DNA of 64,000 nucleotides. It comes from Novosphingobium indicum (GTDB lineage: Bacteria; Pseudomonadota; Alphaproteobacteria; Sphingomonadales; Sphingomonadaceae). Under the pieces are notes generated by a model. That model was not told the origin of the DNA, searched no databases, and saw only the letters and a list, made by a program, of their open reading frames with translations. Positions 7,083 to 15,384 of this stretch are shown here, in pieces (within the stretch, counting starts at the first letter, position 1; every line of letters begins with the position of its first letter). Position numbers and translations under genes: made by a program. The stretch lies in the NCBI RefSeq assembly GCF_014645195.1, contig NZ_BMLK01000003.1:186001-250000 (forward strand). The letters are read 5' to 3'.

Positions 7083-7334
7083 GGCCAGGACCCTCAGGCC
7101 CTCGCCCTGAATGCACTCGGCTGGGTGCTGGGCGACAGCGACCGCGCTGCGCGTTTCCTCGCGCTGACGGGGCTGACGCCGGAGGATCTGCGTGCTTCGC
7201 TCGATAGCCCCGCGACGCTGGGAGCAGTGCTGGATTTCCTGCGGGCGCACGAACCCGATCTGCTGGCGGCGTCCGAGGCGCTGGGTGTGGAACCGGCGGT
7301 GCTGGCCGGTGCGCGCGAAAGGCTGGGCGCATGA
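7083..7334 (+). CDS. DUF3572 protein, start codon unresolved
   Basis: A short protein of the alphaproteobacterial DUF3572 family, function unknown. The family core GDSDRAARFLALTGLTPEDL is followed by AVLDFLRAHEPDLLAASEAL. The first ordinary start codon is GTG 7125, giving 69 residues. The frame stays open upstream to 6996, and codons from 7089 read DPQALALNALGWV, which looks like conserved family sequence. No ATG, GTG or TTG lies in that extension; only CTG 7041 or ATT 7047 could serve. The left coordinate therefore marks the conserved coding region, not a proven start. The stop overlaps the next ATG (ATGA). Confidence 0.7.
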   Translation, partial: GQDPQALALNALGWVLGDSDRAARFLALTGLTPEDLRASLDSPATLGAVLDFLRAHEPDLLAASEALGVEPAVLAGARERLGA

Positions 7335-7978
7335 GCCGGCCGCTGCTGATCACCGATTGCGACGAAGTGTTGCTCTACATGATCTCGCACTTCAGGGACT
7401 GGCTCGCCGAAGACGAGGGAATCGCGTTCGATTTCGGCCGCGGCGAGTTCTACAAGGCGATGCGCCGGATCGACACGGGCGAGCCGTTGGCCCAGGACGA
7501 GATGTGGGGCCTGCTGGGCCGGTTCTTCGACAGCGAGATGGATCGCCAGACGCTTGTCGAAGGCGCAGCGGACGCCATTGCCACGATTCGCGAGCATGCC
7601 GATGTCGTCGTGCTCACCAATCTGATGGATCACCGGCAGGAAGCGCGCACGCGCCAGCTCGCCGATCACGGAATCGATCTGCGCGTCTTTACCAACCAGG
7701 GACCCAAGGGGCCGGCGCTGAAGGCCATTCTGGACGAGTACGATCCTAGCCGCGCGGTGTTCGTCGACGATCTCTCGCAACACCACGGATCGGTGCTGGA
7801 GGTTGCACCGCAGGTGCGCCGCCTGCATCTTTGTGCGGAACCGCAGATCGCGCCGCACATTCCCTGTGCTCATGCCGCCGGCCACGCCCATGCGCGGATC
7901 GACGACTGGGAAAGCGCGCTGCCCTGGCTGCTCGAAAGCCTGACTTGCGATGAAAAGGACCTGCAAGCGAATGAGTGA
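7331..7978 (+). CDS. HAD-superfamily hydrolase
   Basis: A 215-residue haloacid-dehalogenase-type phosphatase. Motif I is TDCDEV (D9 nucleophile, D11 acid/base), motif II is VVVLTNLMDH, motif III is GPKGPALK and motif IV is AVFVDDLSQH. The cap is small and helical. The substrate is unknown; relatives act on small phosphorylated metabolites. It overlaps DUF3572 by four bases upstream and RidA by eight bases downstream, so it belongs to a tightly coupled operon. The C-terminus is histidine- and alanine-rich (PCAHAAGHAHARIDDW), which is unremarkable for this group. Confidence 0.85.
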   Translation: MSRPLLITDCDEVLLYMISHFRDWLAEDEGIAFDFGRGEFYKAMRRIDTGEPLAQDEMWGLLGRFFDSEMDRQTLVEGAADAIATIREHADVVVLTNLMDHRQEARTRQLADHGIDLRVFTNQGPKGPALKAILDEYDPSRAVFVDDLSQHHGSVLEVAPQVRRLHLCAEPQIAPHIPCAHAAGHAHARIDDWESALPWLLESLTCDEKDLQANE

Positions 7979-8435
7979 AATCGAAGACCGTCTTGCCAAG
8001 CTCGGCCTGACCCTGCCCGAACCCGCCGCTCCGGTCGCAGCCTATGTGCCGGTGGTTGTCGCTGGCGGAATGGCGCACGTCTCTGGCCAGCTTCCCTTTG
8101 TCGACGGCAAGCTGGTGACCGGCCGTCTCGGCGAGAGCGTTTCGCTGGAGGACGGCGTGGTCGCCGCGCAGGCCTGCGGCGTGATGATTTTGGCCCAGCT
8201 CAAGGCGGCGCTCGGGTCGCTGGATCGGGTCGAGCGCGTGGTAAAGCTCGGCGCCTTCGTGAATTCCACCGGTGACTTCACCGATCAGCCCAAGATCGCC
8301 AATGGCGCTTCGGAACTGATGGTCGCCGTCTTCGGAGAAATCGGCAAGCATGCCCGCAGTGCGGTGGGCGTGCCGGTTCTCCCGCTGGGCGCCGCGGTCG
8401 AAGTGGATGCTATCGTTGCCGTTCGCCCTGCTTGA
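7971..8435 (+). CDS. RidA/YjgF family protein
   Basis: A 154-residue RidA-family protein of the longer YjgF/Rid type. Family features include VPVVVAGGMAHVSGQLPFVDG, the central ALGSLDRVERVVKLGAFVNS and the tail GVPVLPLGAAVEVDAIVAV. RidA proteins deaminate reactive enamine/imine intermediates; the catalytic arginine of archetypal RidA (in RxxV near the C-terminus) is not evident, so this subgroup may have another role. The ATG at 7971 is used because it begins the conserved MSEIEDRLAKLGL; an ATG 21 bases upstream exists. It overlaps both neighbours. Confidence 0.82.
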   Translation: MSEIEDRLAKLGLTLPEPAAPVAAYVPVVVAGGMAHVSGQLPFVDGKLVTGRLGESVSLEDGVVAAQACGVMILAQLKAALGSLDRVERVVKLGAFVNSTGDFTDQPKIANGASELMVAVFGEIGKHARSAVGVPVLPLGAAVEVDAIVAVRPA

Positions 8436-9204
8436 TCGCTGGCTTTCGCCACCACCCGCACCGCGCAAGGTCGGGTGGCTGGGCGAATACCACTATGCCC
8501 ATCGCGGGCTGCACGACGGGGGCGTGCCGGAAAATTCCAGCTCGGCTTTCGCCAAGGCGGCCTTGTCGGGCTACGGCATCGAACTCGATGTGCAGCGGGC
8601 GAACGATGGAACGCCGGTCGTCTTCCACGATGCTACGCTGGATCGGATGACCGCCGAGACCGGCCCGCTTTCGCGGCGCAATGCGGCGCAGCTCGGCGCG
8701 ATCACCCTGGCTGGAAGTGCCCAGACTATTCCGACCCTGCGGCAGGTGCTCCAGGAGGTTGCCGGCCGCGTTCCCGTGCTCATCGAGATCAAGTCAGACC
8801 GCCATGCGCGCATCTCGGCGCTGTGCCTGGCCGTGCGCCGCATGCTTGAGGGCTATACCGGGCCGCATGCGGTGATGAGCTTCGATCCGCGCGTCTCGCG
8901 CTGGTTCTGGAAGCACTCGCCCTTCACGGTGCGCGGGCTTTCCATCACCGAAGGCGATGACCGCGCCTTGCCTGGAAAGATCAGGCGGCGCCTTGCCCTG
9001 TGGCATGCCCGGCCGGATTTCCTGGCTTACGACGTGCGCGATTTGCCCAGCCGTTTTGCCGCCGCCCAACGCCGGCGTGGACTTCCGATCGTAACCTGGA
9101 CGATCATGTGCGCCGAGCACCGCGAGCGCGCCCAGGACTATGCTGACGCCGACATCTTCGAGAGCAGTGGAACGCCCGAGCGGGGAGCAGGTAGGCCGGC
9201 GTGA
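8407..9204 (+). CDS. Glycerophosphodiester phosphodiesterase family protein
   Basis: A 265-residue GDPD-family enzyme, which hydrolyses glycerophosphodiesters to glycerol-3-phosphate and an alcohol. The catalytic set is H32 in YHYAHRGLHDGGVPENS, the metal ligands E42 and ELDVQ (near 59-61), HDATLDRMT (second histidine), and VLIEIK. The N-terminus is short and lacks a signal peptide, so it is probably cytoplasmic. The ATG at 8407 overlaps the RidA stop by 29 bases; a longer frame from 8350 would add an arginine-tryptophan-rich tail unlike the family. It overlaps the next gene by four bases (GTGA). Confidence 0.86.
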   Translation: MLSLPFALLDRWLSPPPAPRKVGWLGEYHYAHRGLHDGGVPENSSSAFAKAALSGYGIELDVQRANDGTPVVFHDATLDRMTAETGPLSRRNAAQLGAITLAGSAQTIPTLRQVLQEVAGRVPVLIEIKSDRHARISALCLAVRRMLEGYTGPHAVMSFDPRVSRWFWKHSPFTVRGLSITEGDDRALPGKIRRRLALWHARPDFLAYDVRDLPSRFAAAQRRRGLPIVTWTIMCAEHRERAQDYADADIFESSGTPERGAGRPA

Positions 9205-10343
9205 GCGACGAGGCATTCACGGCGAGGATCCATGGGTCGGTCGGCGAGCTGCCGGCCGATGAGTGGGACGCGCTGACCGGAGGCGGCAATCCCTTCGTAA
9301 GCCACGACTTTCTTGCCGCCATGGAAGAATCGGGCAGCGTCTGCGGCCGCAGCGGCTGGACGCCGGTGCCGATCGTGATCGAAGGACCCGATGGCAAGCT
9401 GGCTGGCGCTCTGCCGTCGTATCTCAAGGATCATTCGCAAGGCGAATATGTGTTCGATCATGCCTGGGCCGATGCCTGGCACCGGGCAGGTGGAGCCTAT
9501 TACCCCAAGCTGCAGATTGCCGCGCCTTTCACCCCCGCGACCGGGCCGCGCATCCTGACGCCCCATCCCGAACTCGGGCTGCCGTTGCTGCGGGCTGCGG
9601 AAACGCTGTGCCGCGAGCACGGGCTTTCCTCCGCCCATGCGACGTTTATCGAGCCGGACCAGATCGGCATGTTCGAGCAGGCCGGCTGGCTGCTGCGCGA
9701 AGACATCCAGTTTCACTGGGAAAATCGCGGCTATGCCAGCTTCGACGACTTTCTGGGGGTGCTGTCATCGCGCAAGCGTAAAGACCTTCGCAAGGAACGT
9801 GCGAAAGCGCAGGATGGCGTCGAGATCCGGGCGCTGCGCGGAGACGAGATCGAGGAAAAGCACTGGGAAGCGTTCTGGTTCTTCTATCAGGACACCGGCG
9901 CGCGCAAATGGGGCAGGCCCTACCTGACCCGCGAGGCCTTCACCCAGCTGGGCGAAACCATGGGCGAGCGGATATTATTGGTCCTCGCCTTCATGGACGA
10001 CGAGCCGGTTGCCGGCGCGCTCAACTTCATCGGCAGCGAGGCGCTCTATGGCCGCTATTGGGGCGCGAGCATCGACAAGCCGTTCCTGCACTTCGAGCTG
10101 TGTTACTATCAGGCGATCGACGCGGCGATCGCGCTGGGTCTGTCTCGCGTTGAGGCAGGGGCTCAAGGCGGCCACAAGCTGGCGCGCGGCTATGAGCCGG
10201 TGCGCACGGTTTCGGCGCATTATATCGTTCACGAAGGCCTGCGTGCGGCCGTCGCCGATTATCTCGAGCAGGAGCGGGCCGGCATCGCGCGCGACCAGAT
10301 CTGGCTCGGGGAGCGTTCGCCTTTTCGCAAGACTGAACGCTGA
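9201..10343 (+). CDS. FemAB-like (DUF482) GNAT-fold acyltransferase
   Basis: A 380-residue protein of the DUF482 / peptidogalycan biosynthesis family, related to FemAB and GNAT acyltransferases. Recognisable stretches are GGGNPFVSHDFLAAMEESGS (residues 30-49), RKRKDLRKERAKA (near 190) and LSRVEAGAQGGHKLARGYEP near residue 320, which are family hallmarks. The biological substrate is not established. The start is GTG at 9201, overlapping the GDPD stop. It is last in the five-gene operon beginning with DUF3572 and is convergent with the Sel1-like gene, 7 bases away. Confidence 0.82.
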   Translation: MSDEAFTARIHGSVGELPADEWDALTGGGNPFVSHDFLAAMEESGSVCGRSGWTPVPIVIEGPDGKLAGALPSYLKDHSQGEYVFDHAWADAWHRAGGAYYPKLQIAAPFTPATGPRILTPHPELGLPLLRAAETLCREHGLSSAHATFIEPDQIGMFEQAGWLLREDIQFHWENRGYASFDDFLGVLSSRKRKDLRKERAKAQDGVEIRALRGDEIEEKHWEAFWFFYQDTGARKWGRPYLTREAFTQLGETMGERILLVLAFMDDEPVAGALNFIGSEALYGRYWGASIDKPFLHFELCYYQAIDAAIALGLSRVEAGAQGGHKLARGYEPVRTVSAHYIVHEGLRAAVADYLEQERAGIARDQIWLGERSPFRKTER

Positions 10344-10350
10344 GGCTGGT

Positions 10351-10686
10351 TCAGGCAGCCTTGCGGGTGGATGCGGCGAGCCATTCGCGCGCGCGGCGCT
10401 GGGCTTCGGCGATCTCGCGGGCGGTCATTTCGTCGGCCACTTCGCTGCGGCAGGCCGCGGCTTCTTCGTGACCGCTGACGGCAGCGAGATTGAACCACTT
10501 GTGGGCCTCGATCAGATCGCAGGCGGCGCCATGGCTTCCGGTCGAATAGGCAACACCGAGATCGAAATAGGCCGTGCAATCGCCCTGAGCGGCAGCAGCC
10601 AGGCTCTCGGCGACCAGCATGTCTTCGGTGATATCAGCGGCAACGGCCGGTGAGATGCAATATTCCCTGTTCCAAGCAGAATCCAT
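10351..10686 (-). CDS. Small Sel1-repeat-like protein
   Basis: A protein of about 111 residues with a central stretch AYFDLGVAYSTGSHGAACDL followed by EAHKWFNLAAVSGHEEAAA, which resembles one and a half Sel1/TPR-type repeats. This suggests a protein-interaction role; partners are unknown. The ATG at 10686 is preferred because AGGGGG lies eight bases upstream; an ATG at 10719 without such a site would add 11 residues. It has no signal peptide. It is divergent from dksA across about 300 bases. Confidence 0.65.
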   Translation of the reverse strand: MDSAWNREYCISPAVAADITEDMLVAESLAAAAQGDCTAYFDLGVAYSTGSHGAACDLIEAHKWFNLAAVSGHEEAAACRSEVADEMTAREIAEAQRRAREWLAASTRKAA

Positions 10687-10988
10687 TTCCGTAACCCCCT
10701 GTGTGTAATCGGTCCCCATATTCGAACTTCCGATGCCGGCACGCTGGGGCAAGTCCCGTCAAGAAATGGTTAACGCTGTATGGGAGCAATTGCGCAACCA
10801 CGCGCGGGCGTGCCGTATCGGAACCCTGACCAGGATTTTTGTGGATGGCGGCCCGTATAAGCTTGTGCCCGGAATTGTGCGGACTTATAGGGCCCCCGCA
10901 AACCACGGATCGTTTTACGGTTACCGGAAAAAATCCGGGGCTGCAGGGCGTTGGCGATCCGTTGGAGACACGTGCGGAGTTTCTCTGG
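10687..10988. other. Gene-free stretch upstream of dksA
   Basis: About 300 bases between the divergent Sel1-like gene and dksA. It holds both promoters by position, but no convincing -35/-10 pair was seen. A small hairpin, CCGGAAAAAATCCGG, lies near 10925-10939. A longer open frame runs through it into dksA, but its N-terminus is unlike DksA and is taken as non-coding. Confidence 0.5.
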
Positions 10989-11447
10989 ATGGCAACGGCC
11001 CTTTCTGACGATATTGATGTGCTCGCCAAGGCGAAACGCGCGATTGGCGGCGCTTATGTTTCCACTGAAAACGAACCTTACATGAGCGAGGCTCAGCAGG
11101 ATTATTTCCGGAAACTGCTTCATGCCTGGAAGCGGTCCATTCTGGAAGCAGCAGCAGGAACGCTGCAGCAGTTGCAGGACGGCCCGATTCGCGAACCCGA
11201 TCTCAACGATCGTGCGTCGAGCGAAACCGACTGGGGTATCGAGCTGCGTACTCGCGACCGTCAGCGCAAGCTCATCGCCAAGATCGATTCGGCGCTGCGT
11301 CGAATCGAGGAAGGCGAATATGGCTACTGCGAAGTGACCGGCGAGCCGATCGGCTTGGGACGGCTGGAGGCGCGACCGATCGCGACGATGACGGTCGAGG
11401 CGCAGGAAGCGCACGAGCGCCGGGAAAAGATTTCCCGCGACGACTGA
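10989..11447 (+). CDS. dksA: DksA-type RNA polymerase-binding regulator lacking most zinc cysteines
   Basis: A 152-residue DksA/TraR protein that enters the RNA polymerase secondary channel and works with ppGpp. The coiled coil spans residues about 30-100 and includes the family core DRASSETDWGIELRTRDRQR. The zinc region reads YCEVTGEPIGLGRLEARP and then IATMTVEAQEAHERR. Against E. coli DksA (C..C and C..C) only the first cysteine remains and the others are T, T and A. Zinc-free versions are known in alphaproteobacteria. The ATG at 10989, with GGAG nine bases upstream, matches sphingomonad homologues. A strong terminator follows. Confidence 0.9.
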   Translation: MATALSDDIDVLAKAKRAIGGAYVSTENEPYMSEAQQDYFRKLLHAWKRSILEAAAGTLQQLQDGPIREPDLNDRASSETDWGIELRTRDRQRKLIAKIDSALRRIEEGEYGYCEVTGEPIGLGRLEARPIATMTVEAQEAHERREKISRDD

Positions 11448-11462
11448 CAATGGGAGGCCGAT

Positions 11463-11490
11463 GGTCCGGCTTTGCCGGACCGCGGTTTTT
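11463..11490 (+). terminator. Rho-independent terminator after dksA
   Basis: GGTCCGGC (11463-11470), loop TTT, GCCGGACC (11474-11481), then GCGG and a TTTTT run to 11490. It is a perfect 8-base stem placed 16 bases past the dksA stop. Confidence 0.85.
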
Positions 11491-11640
11491 CTGTACGTTT
11501 CGGGGCAACGGTTAGACCGCCGTTAAACGTTTGTTTGCCACTTCACGGTAAGCAACAGCGTGCGGAATGCCCGTTGGGCAGGCCGCGTGCATACAGGAAC
11601 AGTACCCATCAAAACGCAGGTTCGACGTCGGACGGAGCTC

Positions 11641-12009
11641 ATGAACGACAGCGAAAATCGTCAGGTTACCCGTGACAGCCTGTTTCTCATGGCGGATTTG
11701 CGCGTGGACGGGCTGGACGGCGAGTACCGTATCAAGGTTCGCAACCTGTCCGCCGGCGGGATGATGGGCGAAGGCCCGGTTCATGTCGTGCGCGGTGCCG
11801 TTGTCGACGTGAACATCCGCAATGTCGGCTGGGTCGAGGGATCGGTGGCCTGGGTGCAGGACAACCGCTTCGGCGTGGCGTTCCGCGAGGATATCGACCC
11901 GAAGCTGGCCCGTGCGCCGGTTGGCGTGGGCGAGGACCCGGCTCCCCGCTTTGTGCGTAACCATGCCGCGCATCTTGCCGGCAGTCCGGAAAAACTCCGC
12001 AAGATCTGA
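11641..12009 (+). CDS. PilZ-domain protein (probable c-di-GMP receptor)
   Basis: A 122-residue stand-alone PilZ domain. Both c-di-GMP contacts are present: RxxxR as RQVTR (residues 8-12) and NxSxxG as NLSAGGMMGEG near 36. The rest (VVDVNIRNVGWVEGSVAWVQ, then RFGVAFRE) is the standard beta barrel. The ATG at 11641 follows GGAG; a frame open from 11560 adds residues before the RxxxR motif that are not expected. It is probably cytoplasmic and controls motility, surface or division machinery by protein contact. The target is unknown. Confidence 0.85.
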   Translation: MNDSENRQVTRDSLFLMADLRVDGLDGEYRIKVRNLSAGGMMGEGPVHVVRGAVVDVNIRNVGWVEGSVAWVQDNRFGVAFREDIDPKLARAPVGVGEDPAPRFVRNHAAHLAGSPEKLRKI

Positions 12010-12071
12010 CGTCGCCGGAAATTTTGGCGGCACGCATTTGCGGCGCTGCGGGAATGGGCTAGGCGGTTTTC

Positions 12072-13598
12072 ATGTTCGCGAAGCGCAAAGCCTTTCAGGT
12101 TCTGGCCGCACTGGCTGCGCTCCCCCTTGTCTCGTGCGGTTCGGTCGACAATTCCGCTCTCGGCGTCGCCGTAATCGGCTCTTCTGACGATCCCTTTGCC
12201 AGCGGCATCAGGCTTGCCGTGGGCGGTCAGCTGGTTCGTGCCGCGACCGTGGAAGGGCTGGTCGCCTTCGATGCGCAGGGCCGCGTGATTCCTGCGCTCG
12301 CGGATCGCTGGATCGTGACCGACGACGGGCAAAGCTACATCTTCCGCCTGCGCGACGGGGACTGGAAGAACGGAGACCCGATTACCGCCGATTCGGCAAG
12401 GGAGGCGCTCCGGCGCGCCCTGGCCGCGCTCAAGGGCACCGGGCTGGGCAGTGACCTGTCGGGAATCGATGAAGTCCGGGTCATGGCCGGGCGCGTCATC
12501 GAGATTCGCCTGGAGCGGCCCATGCCCTATCTGCTGCAATTGCTCGCGCAGCCCGAACTGGGCCTCTACCATGGCAAGCATGGCGCCGGGCCGATGACCA
12601 TGGAAAAGAGCGGCGGCGTAGCGGTGTTGACGCCCATCGCGCCTTCCGATCTCGGGCTCCCTGCCGTTGAGGGATGGGAAACGCGTACCCGCCAGATCCA
12701 GTTGCACGCGCTCGATGGGCCCGAAGCGGTCGAGAAGTTCAACGATGGTGAGGTCGACCTCGTTCTGGGCGGGCAGGTCGAGGATTTCATGCTGACCCGC
12801 TCCGTTGGTATCCTTCGCGGGACGATCCAGCTTGACCCGGTCGTCGGCCTGTTCGGTCTGCAGATCATGAACGACCGGGGGTTCCTGTCGGACCCCGCCA
12901 ATCGCGAGGCCCTGGCCATGGCGATCGACCGCGACGCCCTGATCGCGCCTTTCGGGCTAGGCGGGTGGTCTCCCACGACCCGGATCGTCACGCCCAGTCT
13001 CGACGGCGATCTCGGCACGATCGGTGAGCGCTGGACGGGCCAGTCGATGGACGAGCGCAGGCAGATTGCCGCGTCGCGCGTACGCGCTTGGGCTTCCGGA
13101 AATGGAGAAACCGCCGAAAAGGCGAACGCGGGCGCCGGAGAAGGCAGCACACGCGATACCTCGGTGAAGCTGCGCGTCTGGCTGCCGGCGGGCGAGGGCT
13201 CGGATGTTCTGCTGGAGAAGCTCTCTGCGGACTTTTCCCAGATCGGCGTGGGCCTGCAACCGGCAAAAAGCGAAAACAGGGCGGACCTCGTTCTGGTCGA
13301 CGACGTCGCCCGCTATCCGCGCGCGGCGTGGTTCCTCAACCGTCTGTCCTGCACGGCCCGGCGCGGACTGTGCTCGAAGGACGCCGATGCGCGGGTGGGC
13401 GAAGCGGGCAAGGCAACCACACCCATCGATCGCGCCGCTTTGCTGACAGAAGCCGAGGCGGAACTGACCTCTGCCAATGTCTATATTCCGTTCGGTCCGC
13501 CGATCCGCTGGTCGCTCGTGCGCGGCAGTGTAAGCGGCTTCTCCGCCAACTCCTGGGGATGGCACCCCTTGATGCCGCTTGCATGGCTGCCCAAATGA
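12072..13598 (+). CDS. Orphan ABC-type solute-binding lipoprotein (SBP family 5-like)
   Basis: A 508-residue protein of the peptide/nickel-binding (SBP_bac_5) fold. The N-terminus is a lipoprotein signal with lipobox LVSC (C21 or so), so it should be anchored in the periplasm. The family core appears as LADRWIVTDDGQSYIFRLRD and DGDWKNGDPITADSAREALR. The region around residues 340-380 is variable and charged. No permease or ATPase genes are adjacent, so it is an orphan binding protein, as is common in sphingomonads. The ligand is unknown. It may be co-transcribed with the DUF4112 gene. Confidence 0.82.
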   Translation: MFAKRKAFQVLAALAALPLVSCGSVDNSALGVAVIGSSDDPFASGIRLAVGGQLVRAATVEGLVAFDAQGRVIPALADRWIVTDDGQSYIFRLRDGDWKNGDPITADSAREALRRALAALKGTGLGSDLSGIDEVRVMAGRVIEIRLERPMPYLLQLLAQPELGLYHGKHGAGPMTMEKSGGVAVLTPIAPSDLGLPAVEGWETRTRQIQLHALDGPEAVEKFNDGEVDLVLGGQVEDFMLTRSVGILRGTIQLDPVVGLFGLQIMNDRGFLSDPANREALAMAIDRDALIAPFGLGGWSPTTRIVTPSLDGDLGTIGERWTGQSMDERRQIAASRVRAWASGNGETAEKANAGAGEGSTRDTSVKLRVWLPAGEGSDVLLEKLSADFSQIGVGLQPAKSENRADLVLVDDVARYPRAAWFLNRLSCTARRGLCSKDADARVGEAGKATTPIDRAALLTEAEAELTSANVYIPFGPPIRWSLVRGSVSGFSANSWGWHPLMPLAWLPK

Positions 13599-13644
13599 TA
13601 GGGTGCGGGAAAGCCCGCGCTGTAGAGATACGAGAGGCAAGGCA

Positions 13645-14064
13645 TTGCAGACAGGACCGAATTCTGCCCGACGCATGGGCTATGAATTGCCCATGGGCAC
13701 GGACCCGGTTTCGGTCCGGCGCCGTGTGGAGGCGATGGAGCGCGTTCTCGAGCGTTCGTTCACGCTGCCCGGTACCAACCAGCAATTTGGCCTCGACGCG
13801 CTTGTAGGCCTCGTCCCCGTTGCCGGTGACGTGATCTCGGCGGCGATGGGCCTCTATCTCGTCTGGGAAGCGCGTAATCTCGGCATGCCGAAATGGCAGC
13901 TCGCCCGGATGACCGCCAATGTCGGTTTCGATTCGCTGCTCGGCGTGGTGCCCTTGGCCGGCGACCTCCTCGACTTTTTCTACCGCTCCAACAGCCGCAA
14001 CCTGAAGATCATCCGCAAGCATCTCGACAAGCACCATCCCGAAACGCGGGTGATCGACGTCTGA
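13645..14064 (+). CDS. DUF4112 membrane protein
   Basis: A protein of about 139 residues of the DUF4112 family. The core is LDALVGLVPVAGDVISAAMG, then the mirrored FDSLLGVVPLAGDLLDFFYR. Two similar hydrophobic hairpins, each with G.VP.AGD, suggest a small membrane or membrane-associated protein. Function is unknown. The TTG at 13645 is preferred because AGAGGCAAGG precedes it; ATG 13675 is possible but has no visible ribosome site. It lies 46 bases after the solute-binding protein gene. Confidence 0.75.
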   Translation: MQTGPNSARRMGYELPMGTDPVSVRRRVEAMERVLERSFTLPGTNQQFGLDALVGLVPVAGDVISAAMGLYLVWEARNLGMPKWQLARMTANVGFDSLLGVVPLAGDLLDFFYRSNSRNLKIIRKHLDKHHPETRVIDV

Positions 14065-14089
14065 GCGGATTGCGCGTAAGGACCTGCGC

Positions 14090-14308
14090 ATGAAGCGCGC
14101 GTGCCTCCTCGTCTGCCTGTTTGCCCTGGCCGCCTGCGGTAAGGCTGATAACGACCCGGGGCCGGGTGGTATTACCGTCGGTGAGGCCAAGGCGCTCGAT
14201 CAGGCTGCAAAGATGCTCGACGCCCGGCGGCCCCCGGCAGAAGCACTGGAACCCTCCACCGCGCAATGGCCGCAGGGCGATCCCAGTGAGGCGGCGGAGC
14301 GGCCCTGA
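14090..14308 (+). CDS. Small lipoprotein
   Basis: A 72-residue protein with a short lipoprotein signal: MKRACLLVCLFALAAC, where LAAC is the lipobox (C16). The mature part is hydrophilic, with GEAKALDQAAKMLDARRPP. No known domain was recognised. It sits 25 bases after DUF4112 and is convergent with arfB. It is probably a real, sphingomonad-restricted envelope protein. Confidence 0.65.
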   Translation: MKRACLLVCLFALAACGKADNDPGPGGITVGEAKALDQAAKMLDARRPPAEALEPSTAQWPQGDPSEAAERP

Positions 14309-14317
14309 CCGTTTTCC

Positions 14318-14734
14318 TTAATCCAGCCGTACCTTGCCGCGCCCGGCCTTAACCTGCCCGCGCAGCTTCTTGCCCTTGAGACGCTGCGTCTTGCCGACGC
14401 GGTTGAGGCGGGTCTTGGCGCGCTTTTCGGGAAGTTTGTGGGCTTCTTCCAGCAGTTCGGCGAGGCGTTCGCGGGCGTCGGTGCGGTTGGCGTCCTGCGT
14501 GCGGAACTTGCGCGCCGTCAGCACCAGCTCGCCGCGAGAGGTCATGCGCGAGCCGGCCAGTTCCTTGAGGCGGGCGAATACAGGCGGCGCAAGCCGCAGG
14601 GCATAGACGTTCAGCCGCAGCTGGACCGCCGTCGCCACCTTGTTGACGTTCTGTCCGCCGGGTCCGGCCGAGGCGATGAAGCTCTCGGTGGCAAGCGCCT
14701 GCGCGTGGCCGATAGTGTCGTCAACCGAGGTCAT
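14318..14734 (-). CDS. arfB: Peptidyl-tRNA hydrolase ArfB (ribosome rescue)
   Basis: A 138-residue ArfB/YaeJ-type release factor that frees peptides from ribosomes stalled on truncated mRNA. The catalytic GGQ is residues 26-28 in SAGPGGQNVNKVATAVQLR. The C-terminal tail after residue 100 is very basic (KRAKTRLNRVGKTQRLKGKK), as needed to enter the empty mRNA channel. Length matches the family. Its ATG overlaps the stop of the pseudouridine synthase gene by four bases, so it is the last gene of a coupled operon. Confidence 0.92.
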   Translation of the reverse strand: MTSVDDTIGHAQALATESFIASAGPGGQNVNKVATAVQLRLNVYALRLAPPVFARLKELAGSRMTSRGELVLTARKFRTQDANRTDARERLAELLEEAHKLPEKRAKTRLNRVGKTQRLKGKKLRGQVKAGRGKVRLD

Positions 14735-15384
14735 GCATCCGAAAAGCCGAGCGCCAGAAAGTCCGCGGGCAGCGGACTGACGGCGACGATCGGCGCCTTT
14801 TCGCCGCGCGGCACGGTCAGTCCGGCGGCATGGAGCATGGTGCGCGGCGCACCCTTGCCCGAGCCATAGACCGGATCGCCCAGCAGCGGGACGCCGAGGC
14901 CGGAGGCGGCGTGAACGCGGATCTGGTGCGTGCGGCCTGTTTCGGGCCGGAACTCCACCAGCGTCAGCCCGCCGTGCGTCTCGAGCTTGCGCCAGTGGGT
15001 GATGGCAGGCTTGCCCTTACGTGCGGGGATCATTCGCCAGCCATCCTTGGCGGTGCTGACTTTCGAGAGCGAAAGGGCGATGGTGCCTTCCTCTTCCGCG
15101 AGTTCCCCCGCCACGATGCCCAGATAGCGCTTTTCGACCAGCCGTTCCTCGAAGGCGGCGGAAAAGCGCTTGAGCGCCTTCGGATTGCGCGCCAGCAGCA
15201 GGCAGCCGGAGGTGTCGCGGTCCAGCCGATGGACCGGCACCGGCGCGCGCTGGAAGCCGAGCTTGAGATCGTCGATGCTGTCTTCCAGGCACGGCCCGCC
15301 TGCACGCGGCCGGTCGATCGGCAGGCCACCCGGCTTGTCGATGACGAGCGCCTCGCCGTCTTCGAAGAGAATTTCCGGTCCCAT
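14731..15384 (-). CDS. RluA-family pseudouridine synthase
   Basis: A 217-residue RNA pseudouridine synthase. Catalytic aspartate motif HRLDRDTSGCLLLAR is near residue 54, followed by KRYLGIVAG and GRTHQIRVHAASGLGVPLLG. There is no N-terminal S4 domain, as in the short RluA/TruC type. The modified position cannot be told from sequence. The start ATG at 15384 shares a base with the aminotransferase stop (TAATG), so the two are translationally coupled. Confidence 0.88.
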   Translation of the reverse strand: MGPEILFEDGEALVIDKPGGLPIDRPRAGGPCLEDSIDDLKLGFQRAPVPVHRLDRDTSGCLLLARNPKALKRFSAAFEERLVEKRYLGIVAGELAEEEGTIALSLSKVSTAKDGWRMIPARKGKPAITHWRKLETHGGLTLVEFRPETGRTHQIRVHAASGLGVPLLGDPVYGSGKGAPRTMLHAAGLTVPRGEKAPIVAVSPLPADFLALGFSDA

